DNA of 8,667 bases from Deltaproteobacteria bacterium RBG_16_44_11. Lineage in GTDB: Bacteria; Desulfobacterota; Syntrophia; Syntrophales; Smithellaceae. Below, one piece after another: positions 1 through 6,329 of the stretch. The position numbers and the translations under genes are program-made. The DNA is taken from positions 178,360 to 187,026 of the forward strand of contig MGQN01000023.1 in assembly GCA_001797845.1 (NCBI GenBank). Direction: 5' to 3'. The first letter of the stretch is position 1. The number at the start of each line of letters is the position of its first letter. The notes beneath the pieces were generated by a model. That model had not been told where the DNA came from. It saw nothing but the letters and a program-made list of their open reading frames with translations, and made no database searches.

Positions 1-255
1 CAAGCCTGTAATAATAATGACAGGTAAAGACTGCAGTTTCTTATTTTCGCGGATGCTTTTTAAAACATCAAAACCGGACAGTCCCGGCATCATAACGTCT
101 AACAAAACTAAATCAACGGCCGCATTTTTCAATATTTCCAGGGCATCTTCCCCGTTTTCTGCTTTTAAAACATTAAACCCTTTATATTTAAGAAGCCCAA
201 AATAGAATTCCCTGTTCATTTTTTCATCGTCGATAACCAAAATCGTTTCTGCCAT
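1..255 (-). CDS. Response regulator receiver domain, partial (3' end outside window)
   Basis: The ATG at 253-255 opens a minus-strand frame that runs off the left edge after 85 codons. The visible residues form most of a CheY-like receiver domain. It begins MAETILVIDDE with the acidic pair D9-D10 that binds Mg2+. The phospho-acceptor is D53 in LVLLDVMMPG, and T83 in PVIIITG is the conserved Thr/Ser of strand 4. The terminal Lys (strand 5) and any output domain lie outside the window, so it could be a stand-alone receiver or a longer regulator. The start is supported by GGAGG at 265-269, nine bases upstream, and by a perfect promoter farther upstream. Its role is to accept a phosphoryl group from a histidine kinase, which is not in the window. 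It is divergently transcribed from the acyl-CoA synthetase. The fold is certain; the specific role is unknown. Confidence 0.93.
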   Translation of the reverse strand, partial: MAETILVIDDEKMNREFYFGLLKYKGFNVLKAENGEDALEILKNAAVDLVLLDVMMPGLSGFDVLKSIRENKKLQSLPVIIITGL

Positions 256-315
256 TCCTGAATGCCTCCGGGTCTTATAAGAGCATATGCTTATTTTTTC
301 AATTTATTTGGACGA

Positions 316-344
316 ATTATAAGAAGAACTCGCTTGCATGTCAA
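316..344 (-). promoter_or_regulatory. Perfect-consensus sigma-70 promoter for the response regulator
   Basis: Read on the minus strand, TTGACA (plus positions 339-344) is followed by a 17-bp spacer and TATAAT (316-321). All twelve hexamer bases match consensus and the spacing is ideal. Transcription would start near 308-310, giving a leader of about 54 nt that contains the GGAGG ribosome-binding site at 265-269. No obvious operator overlaps it, suggesting strong, perhaps constitutive, housekeeping transcription. Confidence 0.85.
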
Positions 345-391
345 TGAATAATAACAGTGACATGAGGGTGTTATGCTTTGATATTTTTAAG

Positions 392-431
392 CGGGTATAT
401 AATATTTTCACATTTTCGCTTGAAATACCCG
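392..431 (+). promoter_or_regulatory. Possible -10 box and flanking inverted repeat upstream of the acyl-CoA synthetase
   Basis: A TATAAT hexamer lies at 398-403, about 74 bases before the synthetase start, but no good -35 box sits 16-18 bases upstream (best is CTTTGA at 376-381). It overlaps the left arm of a 7-bp perfect inverted repeat, CGGGTAT at 392-398 and ATACCCG at 425-431, separated by 26 bases. A weak -10-only promoter with a repeat around the start site would fit an activator- or repressor-controlled gene. The repeat is short enough to be chance. Confidence 0.3.
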
Positions 432-476
432 GCAACCTGACTTATAAGCTGGCAGTATTTTTTCTGAGGAGGATTA

Positions 477-2381
477 ATGATGCGCTACCGCTCTTATGAT
501 GAAGCGTACAGCCGCTCAATGAGTGATCCGGATGGATTCTGGGCGGACGCGGCCGAAGCTGTTTCCTGGGTTAAGAAATGGGATAGTGTTATTTCCAGCC
601 CCAAACCGGAATTTTATAAATGGTTTGAAGGCGCGCAAATGAATACTTGCTATAATGCGATTGACCGGCATGTAGAGCGCGGCAGGAAAGATCAGCTTGC
701 CATCATTTATGATAGTCCCGTAACAGGTGTCGTAAAGAAAATAACATATGGTGAACTTCTTACCGCTGTTTCGCTTCTCGCCGGTATGCTTAAAAAATAT
801 GGTGTAGAAAAGGGCGATCGCGTAATCATTTATATGCCGATGATTCCTGAAACGCTGTTTGCCATGCTTGCCTGCGCCAGGATTGGAGCTATTCATTCGG
901 TCGTGTTCGGCGGATTTGCACCCAATGAGCTGGCCGTGCGAATCGATGATGCCAAGCCCAAGGTTATTCTTTCCGCAACATGCGGCATCGAACCGAAAGG
1001 CGCTATTGCCTACAAGCCGCTTCTGGACAAAGCAATAGAACTTTCCGCACATAAGCCCCAAAAATGTTTTATTTATGAGCGGCCACAGGTTAAGGCCGAA
1101 CTGATTCCCGGCAGGGACGTGGATTGGAAAGAAGCTCTGCAGGGTGTGAAGCCTGTCGGATGCGTTACATTAGAGGCAACCGACCCGCTCTACATTCTTT
1201 ATACATCAGGCACAACGGGAATCCCCAAGGGTGTGGTGAGGGACAACGGCGGTCATGCGGTGGCCTTGCTGTGGAGTATGAAGAACATTTACGGCATCGA
1301 ACCCGGTGATGTTTATTGGGCGGCGTCGGATGTAGGCTGGGTTGTAGGTCATTCATATATTGTTTACGCGCCGCTTCTTTACGGCGCTACGACGATTATG
1401 TATGAAGGAAAACCGGTAGGAACGCCTGATCCCGGCGCTTTCTGGCGCGTGATTAATGAACATAAAGTAAAGGTTCTCTTCACCGCGCCTACCGCGTTTC
1501 GCGCGATAAAGAAGGAAGACCCCTCCGGGTCTTTCATTAAGAAATATGACATTTCCTGCCTTAAATATCTTTTCCTTGCCGGTGAGAGGCTCGATCCGGA
1601 TACATACCACTGGGCGGCAAATTTTCTGAAGATCCCCGTCATTGATCACTGGTGGCAGACCGAAACAGGCTGGGCGATTGCCGCGAACTGTATGGGCATC
1701 GAGCAGTTGCCGGTGAAGGCCGGCTCACCTACAAAGCCTGTGCCGGGCTATAATATCAAAGTACTTGATGAGAATGCCGAGGAGCTGCCGAACGGAGCGG
1801 AAGGTACCATTGCCATAAAACTGCCGTTGCCGCCGGGCTGTCTGACCACACTCTGGGAGAAGGATGACGCTTATGTTTCCTCATACCTGAGAACATTTGA
1901 AGGATGTTATTCGACAGGAGACGGAGGTTTCAAAGATGAGGATGGATACATTTATATAATGGGGCGTGTCGATGACATAATTAATGTAGCCGGCCACAGG
2001 CTCTCGACCGGCGGCATGGAGGAAGTAGTTGCCAAGCACCCCGATGTTGCCGAATGCGCGGTCATCGGTGTTGATGATCAGCTCAAAGGGCAGGTGCCCG
2101 TCGGGTTTGCCGTATTAAAAGCAGGCGTTTCCAGAAACCATACGGATATTCAGAAAGAAATTGTCAGCATGATTCGCGATCAGATTGGCGCCTTGGCCTG
2201 CCTTAAGGATGTTGCCATTGTTGCCAGGCTTCCCAAAACGCGAAGCGGCAAGATTCTGCGTTCGACTATGCGCAAGATTGCGGATGGAAAAGAATATAAT
2301 GTGCCGTCAACAATAGAAGATCCGGCAGTGCTCGGAGAGATTCAGGGCGCGCTCAAAGGCGTGGGTTACCCGAAACAATAG
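477..2381 (+). CDS. prpE: Short-chain acyl-CoA synthetase, propionyl-CoA synthetase (PrpE/ACSS3) type
   Basis: This 634-residue AMP-forming ligase activates a short-chain acid with ATP and CoA in two steps through an acyl-adenylate. Its full length matches the family. The N-terminal acetyl-CoA synthetase cap begins at about residue 4 (YRSYDEAYSRS). The phosphate-binding motif YTSGTTGIPKG is at 242-252, followed by VVRDNGGHAVAL, which is typical of PrpE/ACSS3. WWQTETGW is at 392-399 and the hinge region is DGYIYIMGRVDDIINVAGHRLSTGG. PKTRSGK near the C-terminus ends in the catalytic lysine K592, the residue acetylated in Acs/PrpE homologues. DHWWQTETGW and the PLPPGCLTTLW stretch favour propionyl-CoA synthetase over acetyl-CoA synthetase, but substrate choice cannot be settled by eye. 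AGGAGG at 467-472 is 4 bases from the ATG at 477 and 7 from the ATG at 480, so the second Met may be the true start. No other propionate genes are adjacent. Confidence 0.93.
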   Translation: MMRYRSYDEAYSRSMSDPDGFWADAAEAVSWVKKWDSVISSPKPEFYKWFEGAQMNTCYNAIDRHVERGRKDQLAIIYDSPVTGVVKKITYGELLTAVSLLAGMLKKYGVEKGDRVIIYMPMIPETLFAMLACARIGAIHSVVFGGFAPNELAVRIDDAKPKVILSATCGIEPKGAIAYKPLLDKAIELSAHKPQKCFIYERPQVKAELIPGRDVDWKEALQGVKPVGCVTLEATDPLYILYTSGTTGIPKGVVRDNGGHAVALLWSMKNIYGIEPGDVYWAASDVGWVVGHSYIVYAPLLYGATTIMYEGKPVGTPDPGAFWRVINEHKVKVLFTAPTAFRAIKKEDPSGSFIKKYDISCLKYLFLAGERLDPDTYHWAANFLKIPVIDHWWQTETGWAIAANCMGIEQLPVKAGSPTKPVPGYNIKVLDENAEELPNGAEGTIAIKLPLPPGCLTTLWEKDDAYVSSYLRTFEGCYSTGDGGFKDEDGYIYIMGRVDDIINVAGHRLSTGGMEEVVAKHPDVAECAVIGVDDQLKGQVPVGFAVLKAGVSRNHTDIQKEIVSMIRDQIGALACLKDVAIVARLPKTRSGKILRSTMRKIADGKEYNVPSTIEDPAVLGEIQGALKGVGYPKQ

Positions 2382-2408
2382 CAACAACCGGAAGATTAAG
2401 AATGGTTC

Positions 2409-2426
2409 TGCACGATTTATCGTGCA
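2409..2426 (+). terminator. Small hairpin after the acyl-CoA synthetase, possible terminator
   Basis: A perfect 7-bp stem, TGCACGA (2409-2415) and TCGTGCA (2420-2426), encloses the four-base loop TTTA. It starts 27 bases after the synthetase stop. The tail TTCAATTAT is only moderately T-rich, so it is a weak intrinsic terminator at best; a protein-binding dyad is the alternative. Confidence 0.4.
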
Positions 2427-2787
2427 TTCAATTATCAAGAATGAAGATTTGACGCCTCTTTCCGACATCGCTAATAAGCCAATCTAAGGTTTGACCCATC
2501 GCATAAGGAAGCTAAATCAAATGATAGCAATAATTATTACCAGCCAATACCTTTTGACTTCAAAACTTTTTGGCAACCGTCGTGTTTCAGTCTTGCGCCA
2601 GCTTTATAGTCATAACTTAAATATATTGAGATTTACTTAATCAGTGATATGCTATAGTTAATAGTAGAAGGCACAATCAAATGAACGAAAATAATATTAC
2701 AGGGCGCGTAAATTGAAGCTCAGATAATACATCCATGTGACGCGGGGACCGGTCATGGCAGCAAAAGAGTGTAAAGAGGGATCGGGA
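2427..2787. other. Non-coding stretch between synthetase and transporter
   Basis: About 360 bases with no convincing gene on either strand. Two things stand out. On the minus strand a start-less reading stretch ends with TAA at 2537-2539. On the plus strand there are promoter-like boxes at 2626-2658 ahead of the transporter. The AT-rich middle contains AATAATTATT, a short palindrome without an evident partner. The last 50 bases (2737-2787) are open in the transporter frame. Confidence 0.5.
2626..2658 (+). promoter_or_regulatory. Candidate promoter for the AI-2E family transporter
   Basis: TTGAGA at 2626-2631 (five of six matches to TTGACA) is followed by a 16-bp spacer and TATGCT at 2648-2653. 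The TG at 2645-2646 gives an extended -10. An overlapping alternative is TATAGT at 2653-2658 with TTTACT at 2632-2637, 15 bp apart. Either would leave a leader of roughly 100-130 nt. This is pattern-based only. Confidence 0.35.
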
Positions 2788-3957
2788 ATGGAGAAAAAAC
2801 TTTCTCCTAAGGTGAAAAATATCCGAAATCAAGGCGGGCTGGAATCTCAGGGACCCGATTCTTTGGCGCTGCGCATGCCGGTTAATGTCAACAGTTTTTT
2901 GCTCGCTCTGCTCGCGGTCATCTTCGTGTTGTATTGGGCCAGGGCGATTTTCATCCCGCTGATGTTGGGCGTGATGATTAGCTATGCGCTTTCTCCCCTT
3001 GTCAACCTGATGCAAAAATGGCGAATTCCGCGCGCCATCGGAGCCGCTGTGTTGTTGCTCGGTATCGTGGGAGGGACAGGCTCACTGGTTTATTCGCTCA
3101 GCGGCGATGCTGCCAAACTGATCGAAACCATGCCCAACGCTGTGCAGAAGATTAGCGTGGCAATGTCCAAAGAACGGGGAATGCCTGAAGGCACGATGGA
3201 GAACGTGCAAAAAACCGCTACACAACTCGAACGGGTAGCGAGCAAAACAATCGCTCCGGCACCTGCCGTCTCGCGCGGGGTGACGCGGGTGCAGATCGAA
3301 AAGCCTAAACTTAATGTCAAAGACTACCTTTGGATGGGAACCAAGGGTGCGGTTGTGTTTGCCGGCCAGCTCACAATGGTATTGTTCCTGGCGTATTTTA
3401 TGCTGGTTTCGGGTGACACTTTCCGGCGCAAGCTGGTCAAGATCACCGGCCCCGCCCTCAGCAAGAAAAAAATCACCCTCCGGGTGCTGGATGAAATTAC
3501 CGGCCAGATTCAACGCTATCTGCTGGTGCAGATATTCACCAGTATTTTGGTGGGCGTGGTGACCTGGCTCGCGTTTCTCTGGATCGGCCTGGAGCATGCA
3601 GCAATCTGGGGGATCGCCGCCGGGGTATTTAATACGATTCCCTATCTCGGTCCGGTCATCGTTACCGGCGGCACGGCGCTCGTCGCCTTTCTCCAATTCG
3701 GAACGATCGGCATGGCGCTTCTGGTCGCGGGCATCTCGCTGGTCATCACCAGTCTCGAAGGTTATTTGCTGACGCCATGGCTTATCGGTCGGGCAAGCCG
3801 GATGAACCCTGTGGTGGTTTTTGTCAGCGTGCTGTTTTGGGGTTGGCTGTGGGGCGTGTGGGGTCTATTGCTGGGTGTGCCCATCATCATGATTATCAAG
3901 GCGGTGTGCGATCGGGTGAAAGATTTGGAACCCATCGGCGAACTGCTCGGCGATTAG
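2788..3957 (+). CDS. AI-2E family (PF01594, PerM/YdiK/TqsA-like) membrane transporter
   Basis: A 389-residue inner-membrane protein of the AI-2E transporter family. Members have been linked to export of autoinducer-2 and to sodium/proton antiport, so the substrate here is unknown. The order of segments fits the family: a charged cytoplasmic N-terminus, paired helices at about 34-50 and 52-68, and a third at 83-104. A large polar region follows (about 105-185). A cluster of helices runs from 187 to the C-terminus, with the signature IPYLGP at 284-289. The closing stretch LEGYLLTPWLIGR, then MNPVVVFVSVLFWGWLWG and LLGVPI, is diagnostic. The ATG at 2788 was chosen because GAGGG at 2776-2780 sits 7 bases upstream. 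In-frame GTG at 2737 and ATG at 2755 would add 17 or 11 residues. Two sampled 60-base lines are 55-57% GC, clearly above the later genes. It converges on the acetyltransferase gene. Confidence 0.92.
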   Translation: MEKKLSPKVKNIRNQGGLESQGPDSLALRMPVNVNSFLLALLAVIFVLYWARAIFIPLMLGVMISYALSPLVNLMQKWRIPRAIGAAVLLLGIVGGTGSLVYSLSGDAAKLIETMPNAVQKISVAMSKERGMPEGTMENVQKTATQLERVASKTIAPAPAVSRGVTRVQIEKPKLNVKDYLWMGTKGAVVFAGQLTMVLFLAYFMLVSGDTFRRKLVKITGPALSKKKITLRVLDEITGQIQRYLLVQIFTSILVGVVTWLAFLWIGLEHAAIWGIAAGVFNTIPYLGPVIVTGGTALVAFLQFGTIGMALLVAGISLVITSLEGYLLTPWLIGRASRMNPVVVFVSVLFWGWLWGVWGLLLGVPIIMIIKAVCDRVKDLEPIGELLGD

Positions 3958-4116
3958 CGCAAGTCGGCAGCGGCATGGAAAATTGTTTTGATAAGAACTT
4001 CCTTGTAATAATAATCAAGAAATTGAGGTGTTATGGTTTGTCGCTTGCAAGAATAAGTGCGCCTGGTGTCTTTTTCAAGATGGTGGGCAAGAGCGCACTA
4101 TTGCGCCGTCCGTCAT
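3958..4116. other. Intergenic gap between convergent genes, no clear terminator
   Basis: This 159-base gap separates two convergent genes. AGTGCGC (4056-4062) and GCGCACT (4093-4099) form a 7-bp inverted repeat with a 30-base loop. That loop is too wide for a typical intrinsic terminator, and no T-run follows on either strand. No gene is seen in it. Confidence 0.35.
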
Positions 4117-4908
4117 CTAACGACTGCGGCACAAGTAACGTATATAGCGGGTAGATTCCTGATAGCCCATTCTTTTATAGACGGGTTCACCATACGGACT
4201 CGCCTGTAAAATAACAAAGCGAGCGCCGAATTTGAAGGCAGTGTTGCCCACGGCACGGACGCAATGCTCGGCTAAACCCATTCCGCGAGCAGTTTCAACA
4301 GTGCCGACATAATAGATTCCGGCAATGCCATGACTCAAGAGTGCAAAAGCACAGGAAGCGGGTTTGTTATCTTTGTATGCCACAACCGCATAAATATGGG
4401 GTACAAGAAAAGCGTTCGGATTACTAAAAATACTTCTGCTTGCCTCTTCAGGCATGCCAAGTGTGGTGAAGCTGAGCGCCACTACCTCGGCATAATCATT
4501 CACCATCGCTTTAGTTGTGACATGCTTTAATGTTACGCCATCCGGCAGGGGCTTCTCTTCCAGCGTCTTTTTGATGAACATACCGGGAATATCCGCTAGC
4601 TTCATAAGTTTAAGCTCTTCACATTTGGCAAGAAGATCCTGATCAATATGCTTCCGGACAGTAATAGTAAAAGACCTTTTTCGCTTGGCAAAAAACTCCT
4701 TGGCCTGAGAAATGAATAGTTCCGGCGGAGTTTGTGGTTTTCTGCCGACCCTTATAGCAAAGTTAACGGCCGGAAATGTGCTTGCGCCGCAAACAAAAAG
4801 CATATCGTCTTGCTCAGCTATATCCGTATTTGTACTCCACCTGGAATCCTCGCGGTAGGATTCAGCTAAATTCAGATCACTCAAGAAAAGCAGTTCATCC
4901 TGGTTCAT
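4117..4908 (-). CDS. GNAT family N-acetyltransferase
   Basis: A 263-residue protein whose C-terminal half (about 124-262) is a GNAT fold that uses acetyl-CoA to acetylate an amine. The strand GIAGIYYVGTVETARGMGLA carries the pyrophosphate-binding motif as RGMGLA at 208-213. FVILQASPYGEPVYKRMGYQ at about 231-250 has the family's closing pattern (Y-x-R-M-G-Y at 244-249). The N-terminal half (about 1-120) has no motif I recognise but resembles the degenerate N-terminal domain often found in two-domain GNAT proteins. The substrate cannot be inferred. The ATG at 4906-4908 is preceded only by a weak AGGAT. Its promoter region carries a 9-bp inverted repeat. It converges with the transporter and lies 294 bases downstream of the metallopeptidase gene, so it is probably an independent unit. 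Confidence 0.88.
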   Translation of the reverse strand: MNQDELLFLSDLNLAESYREDSRWSTNTDIAEQDDMLFVCGASTFPAVNFAIRVGRKPQTPPELFISQAKEFFAKRKRSFTITVRKHIDQDLLAKCEELKLMKLADIPGMFIKKTLEEKPLPDGVTLKHVTTKAMVNDYAEVVALSFTTLGMPEEASRSIFSNPNAFLVPHIYAVVAYKDNKPASCAFALLSHGIAGIYYVGTVETARGMGLAEHCVRAVGNTAFKFGARFVILQASPYGEPVYKRMGYQESTRYIRYLCRSR

Positions 4909-4955
4909 CGTGGTTTATCCTATTATCAAATTGAGTTCAGTTTGTTTTATGGTTC

Positions 4956-4986
4956 GTAATATAAAACAAGATTTCTTATATTACAA
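4956..4986 (-). promoter_or_regulatory. Promoter with embedded 9-bp inverted repeat, upstream of the GNAT gene
   Basis: On the minus strand TTGTAA (plus 4981-4986, four of six matches) is followed by a 17-bp spacer and TATATT (4958-4963, five of six). The same bases carry a perfect inverted repeat: GTAATATAA at 4956-4964 and TTATATTAC at 4976-4984, 11 bases apart. One arm covers the -10 and the other the edge of the -35, the layout expected of an operator. An AT-rich chance repeat is possible. Confidence 0.45.
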
Positions 4987-5202
4987 GACTTGAGCTATTT
5001 CGATCATGCAATCATTGAGTATCGGCAAAAGACATCTTCTTGCTGAATACACCTACAAAGTTTCAATGGTGGTAATTCATATGAACTGAGCATTGCGGAT
5101 TGAAAGATAGTAACGCCGCGTCGAGTCTCGCGAGGCAAGAACATAACAGGAAACAGCGTTTTGCTTTCGTGGAAATTACAGTCGTGTGTCAGTTCGAATT
5201 TT
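4987..5202. other. Gene-free stretch between GNAT and metallopeptidase genes
   Basis: No gene, RNA or clear terminator is visible. A GC-rich patch at about 5114-5136 contains the 8-bp palindrome CTCGCGAG (5127-5134). It contrasts with the AT-rich DNA that begins just beyond it and may lie near the boundary of the acquired cassette. No matching direct repeat was found on the other side of the cassette. Confidence 0.3.
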
Positions 5203-5829
5203 TTAAGGGATAAGATATTCTAATTTATCATAGTCGATTCTTCTAGTTAATACTTCAGTAGATACCTCAAAAACACGTGATAAAATAGCTGCTAGTTCTT
5301 CTTTAGCATAACTTAAATAATGTTCTCTCTCGACACCCTTTTTTTGCGCTTCCTGAACTAATGGTTTAATTTTTGGTAAAGATTTTTTTACATAAGTTAT
5401 TAGCTCGTGCCTAGGAACAAGAACCAAACCACCAAAGGCATACCCTTGAAACTCCAGCTTGGAACGGTCACTTTCATCTATTTCTTCATAAACATCTTTC
5501 CATTTAGTAATGCTATTGAATTTACATTTTCTATGATATTCTTTATGAAAAATAAAATGACACATTTCATGTGCTAATGTGAAACGGTATCGATAAGGTC
5601 GTTTATTATAAATAAATTCATCAACGGATATTGATGAACAATCACTAAGACCGACAACTCCACATATATTATACAATTCGGGAATTGGAATAATATCAAT
5701 ATTATAATTTATATCAATGATGTCTTCGATGGGAACCGGTATTGATTTTACACTGTTCTTATTCAAAAATTCTTCGGCTATCTTAGCAATCTGCTCATAG
5801 CTAAGATATTCCACATCAAGTGTAATCAC
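5203..5829 (-). CDS. ImmA/IrrE-type metallopeptidase (COG2856-like)
   Basis: A 208-residue protein with the zinc-protease motif HEMCH at 87-91 inside FTLAHEMCHFIFH. The downstream helix LEFQGYAFGGLVLVP supplies a probable third zinc ligand, E126, in the position of the family's E-x-x-A-N-x-F-A pattern, although the usual Asn is absent. The N-terminal part (about 1-60) has the typical helix and PVPIEDII lead-in. Family members such as ImmA of ICEBs1 and IrrE of Deinococcus cleave or control an XRE-type repressor, usually the one encoded next door. The gene starts with GTG (5827-5829), 2 bases after the regulator's stop, with AAGGAA a little upstream. The two genes form one operon. Composition is strongly AT-rich (two sampled 60-base lines have about 22-32% GC), unlike the genes on either side, which suggests acquisition. 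The protease assignment is firm; its target is inferred from neighbourhood. Confidence 0.88.
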   Translation of the reverse strand: MITLDVEYLSYEQIAKIAEEFLNKNSVKSIPVPIEDIIDINYNIDIIPIPELYNICGVVGLSDCSSISVDEFIYNKRPYRYRFTLAHEMCHFIFHKEYHRKCKFNSITKWKDVYEEIDESDRSKLEFQGYAFGGLVLVPRHELITYVKKSLPKIKPLVQEAQKKGVEREHYLSYAKEELAAILSRVFEVSTEVLTRRIDYDKLEYLIP

Positions 5830-5831
5830 TT

Positions 5832-6209
5832 TTATGATTTCCTTATTAACTCAGCAAGCTCATCTAGTTTTTTAGAATCTAGTTTTTGTCCTCTGATTGT
5901 GCGAAAAAATAATGGTAATTTTTCAACTAATTGCGCATCACTCATTACATCCGGTGGTAGTTTTCCTGAACATGCTGCAGCAAGGTCAAAAAATTCATAC
6001 CAGTCATCACTGTTTTCTTCTATGCCTAAAAAAGATGCATATTTTTCCAGTATCTTGCGTGAACTAGGTGGTGCTGCCCTTCCCCTTTCAATTTTACTAA
6101 TATTACCTGGGTCAAGTTCATATTTAAGACAAAATTGGCGTAGAGTCATATCATTTTTGTGTCTTATTTTTTTAAAAAATTCCCCGAACTTCACATAAGA
6201 ATTAGTCAT
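5832..6209 (-). CDS. XRE-family helix-turn-helix regulator, partner of the ImmA-like protease
   Basis: A 125-residue DNA-binding protein. Residues about 7-62 are an XRE/Cro-type domain, with the recognition region MTLRQFCLKYELD followed by PGNISKIERGRAAPP (ending near residue 48). The C-terminal tail (about 70-125) includes KLPLFFRTIRGQKLD, a pattern I associate with short XRE proteins encoded beside ImmA-like peptidases. The start at 6209 is preferred over an upstream in-frame ATG at 6278 because AGGAGGTG (6215-6222) sits five bases before it and the added residues look non-coding. It is the first gene of the operon and very likely represses its own promoter, whose region carries two different repeat pairs. 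The protease downstream may inactivate it. Role as phage/element repressor, antitoxin or stress regulator cannot be separated from sequence alone. Confidence 0.87.
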   Translation of the reverse strand: MTNSYVKFGEFFKKIRHKNDMTLRQFCLKYELDPGNISKIERGRAAPPSSRKILEKYASFLGIEENSDDWYEFFDLAAACSGKLPPDVMSDAQLVEKLPLFFRTIRGQKLDSKKLDELAELIRKS

Positions 6210-6214
6210 TTTAA

Positions 6215-6222
6215 CACCTCCT
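6215..6222 (-). promoter_or_regulatory. Near-perfect Shine-Dalgarno of the XRE gene
   Basis: AGGAGGTG on the minus strand is complementary to the 3' end of 16S rRNA over eight bases and lies five bases before the ATG at 6209. It fixes the start and argues against the longer frame opening at 6278. It directly abuts the leader repeat at 6221-6237, so a bound regulator there could also affect transcription close to the start codon. Confidence 0.8.
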
Positions 6223-6268
6223 CCCAGAGTGTTATAAAACCCACAATTCTCCCTCAAAGTGTTGTAAC
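6221..6268 (-). repeat. Two direct repeats (TTAYAACACT) in the XRE leader, candidate operator
   Basis: On the minus strand TTACAACACT (plus 6258-6267) and TTATAACACT (6228-6237) repeat with one mismatch at an exact 30-bp period, about three helical turns. Each is followed by a similar purine-rich stretch (TTGAGGGAG and CTGGGAG). They lie just downstream of the predicted start and overlap the ribosome-binding region. A 6-bp inverted repeat, TGTTGT/ACAACA (6260-6265 and 6275-6280), overlaps the first copy. This layout fits autorepression by the XRE protein. Confidence 0.5.
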
Positions 6269-6298
6269 AAAATAACAACAGCTATGGGGATATGTCAA
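6269..6298 (-). promoter_or_regulatory. Promoter of the XRE-metallopeptidase operon
   Basis: On the minus strand a perfect TTGACA (plus 6293-6298) is followed by an 18-bp spacer and TATTTT (6269-6274, four of six matches). Transcription would start near 6262, giving a leader of about 53 nt. The -35 overlaps the end of one AAGAAATATTT repeat, and the predicted start region carries the TTAYAACACT repeats. The imperfect -10 would be compatible with regulation. Confidence 0.6.
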
Positions 6299-6328
6299 GA
6301 AATATTTACCTATAGTAAAGAAATATTT
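6297..6328. repeat. Two 11-bp direct repeats containing AAATATTT palindromes at the XRE promoter
   Basis: AAGAAATATTT occurs at 6297-6307 and again at 6318-6328, an exact 21-bp period (two helical turns). Each copy ends in the perfect 8-bp palindrome AAATATTT (6300-6307 and 6321-6328). The first copy overlaps the -35 hexamer. Two dyads on one face of the helix at a promoter is a classic arrangement for cooperative dimer binding or for an UP-like AT-rich element. They may be a second binding element for the XRE protein. Confidence 0.5.
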
Positions 6329-6329
6329 T

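Noticed and set aside
516..1061. 181-codon minus-strand frame inside the acyl-CoA synthetase
   Set aside because: It is antisense to a complete gene with clear motifs, its peptide shows no domain, and there is no ribosome-binding site.
3082..3696. 204-codon minus-strand frame inside the AI-2E transporter
   Set aside because: A long antisense frame is expected from GC-rich codon use in the real gene. The peptide is rich in His, Arg and Glu with no recognisable domain.
363..4040. Near-identical strings TGAGGGTGTTATGCTTTG (363-380) and TGAGGTGTTATGGTTTG (4024-4040)
   Set aside because: They differ by one indel and one mismatch over 18 bases, resemble a ribosome-binding site followed by ATG, and lead only to very short frames. 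Too short to call a repeat family.
5899..6198. 99-codon plus-strand frame opposite the XRE gene
   Set aside because: It mirrors the XRE coding sequence and has no domain or ribosome-binding site.
6210..6278. Longer start for the XRE regulator
   Set aside because: The frame is open to an ATG at 6278, but the extra 23 residues cover the promoter start region and repeats, and the strong Shine-Dalgarno belongs to the ATG at 6209.
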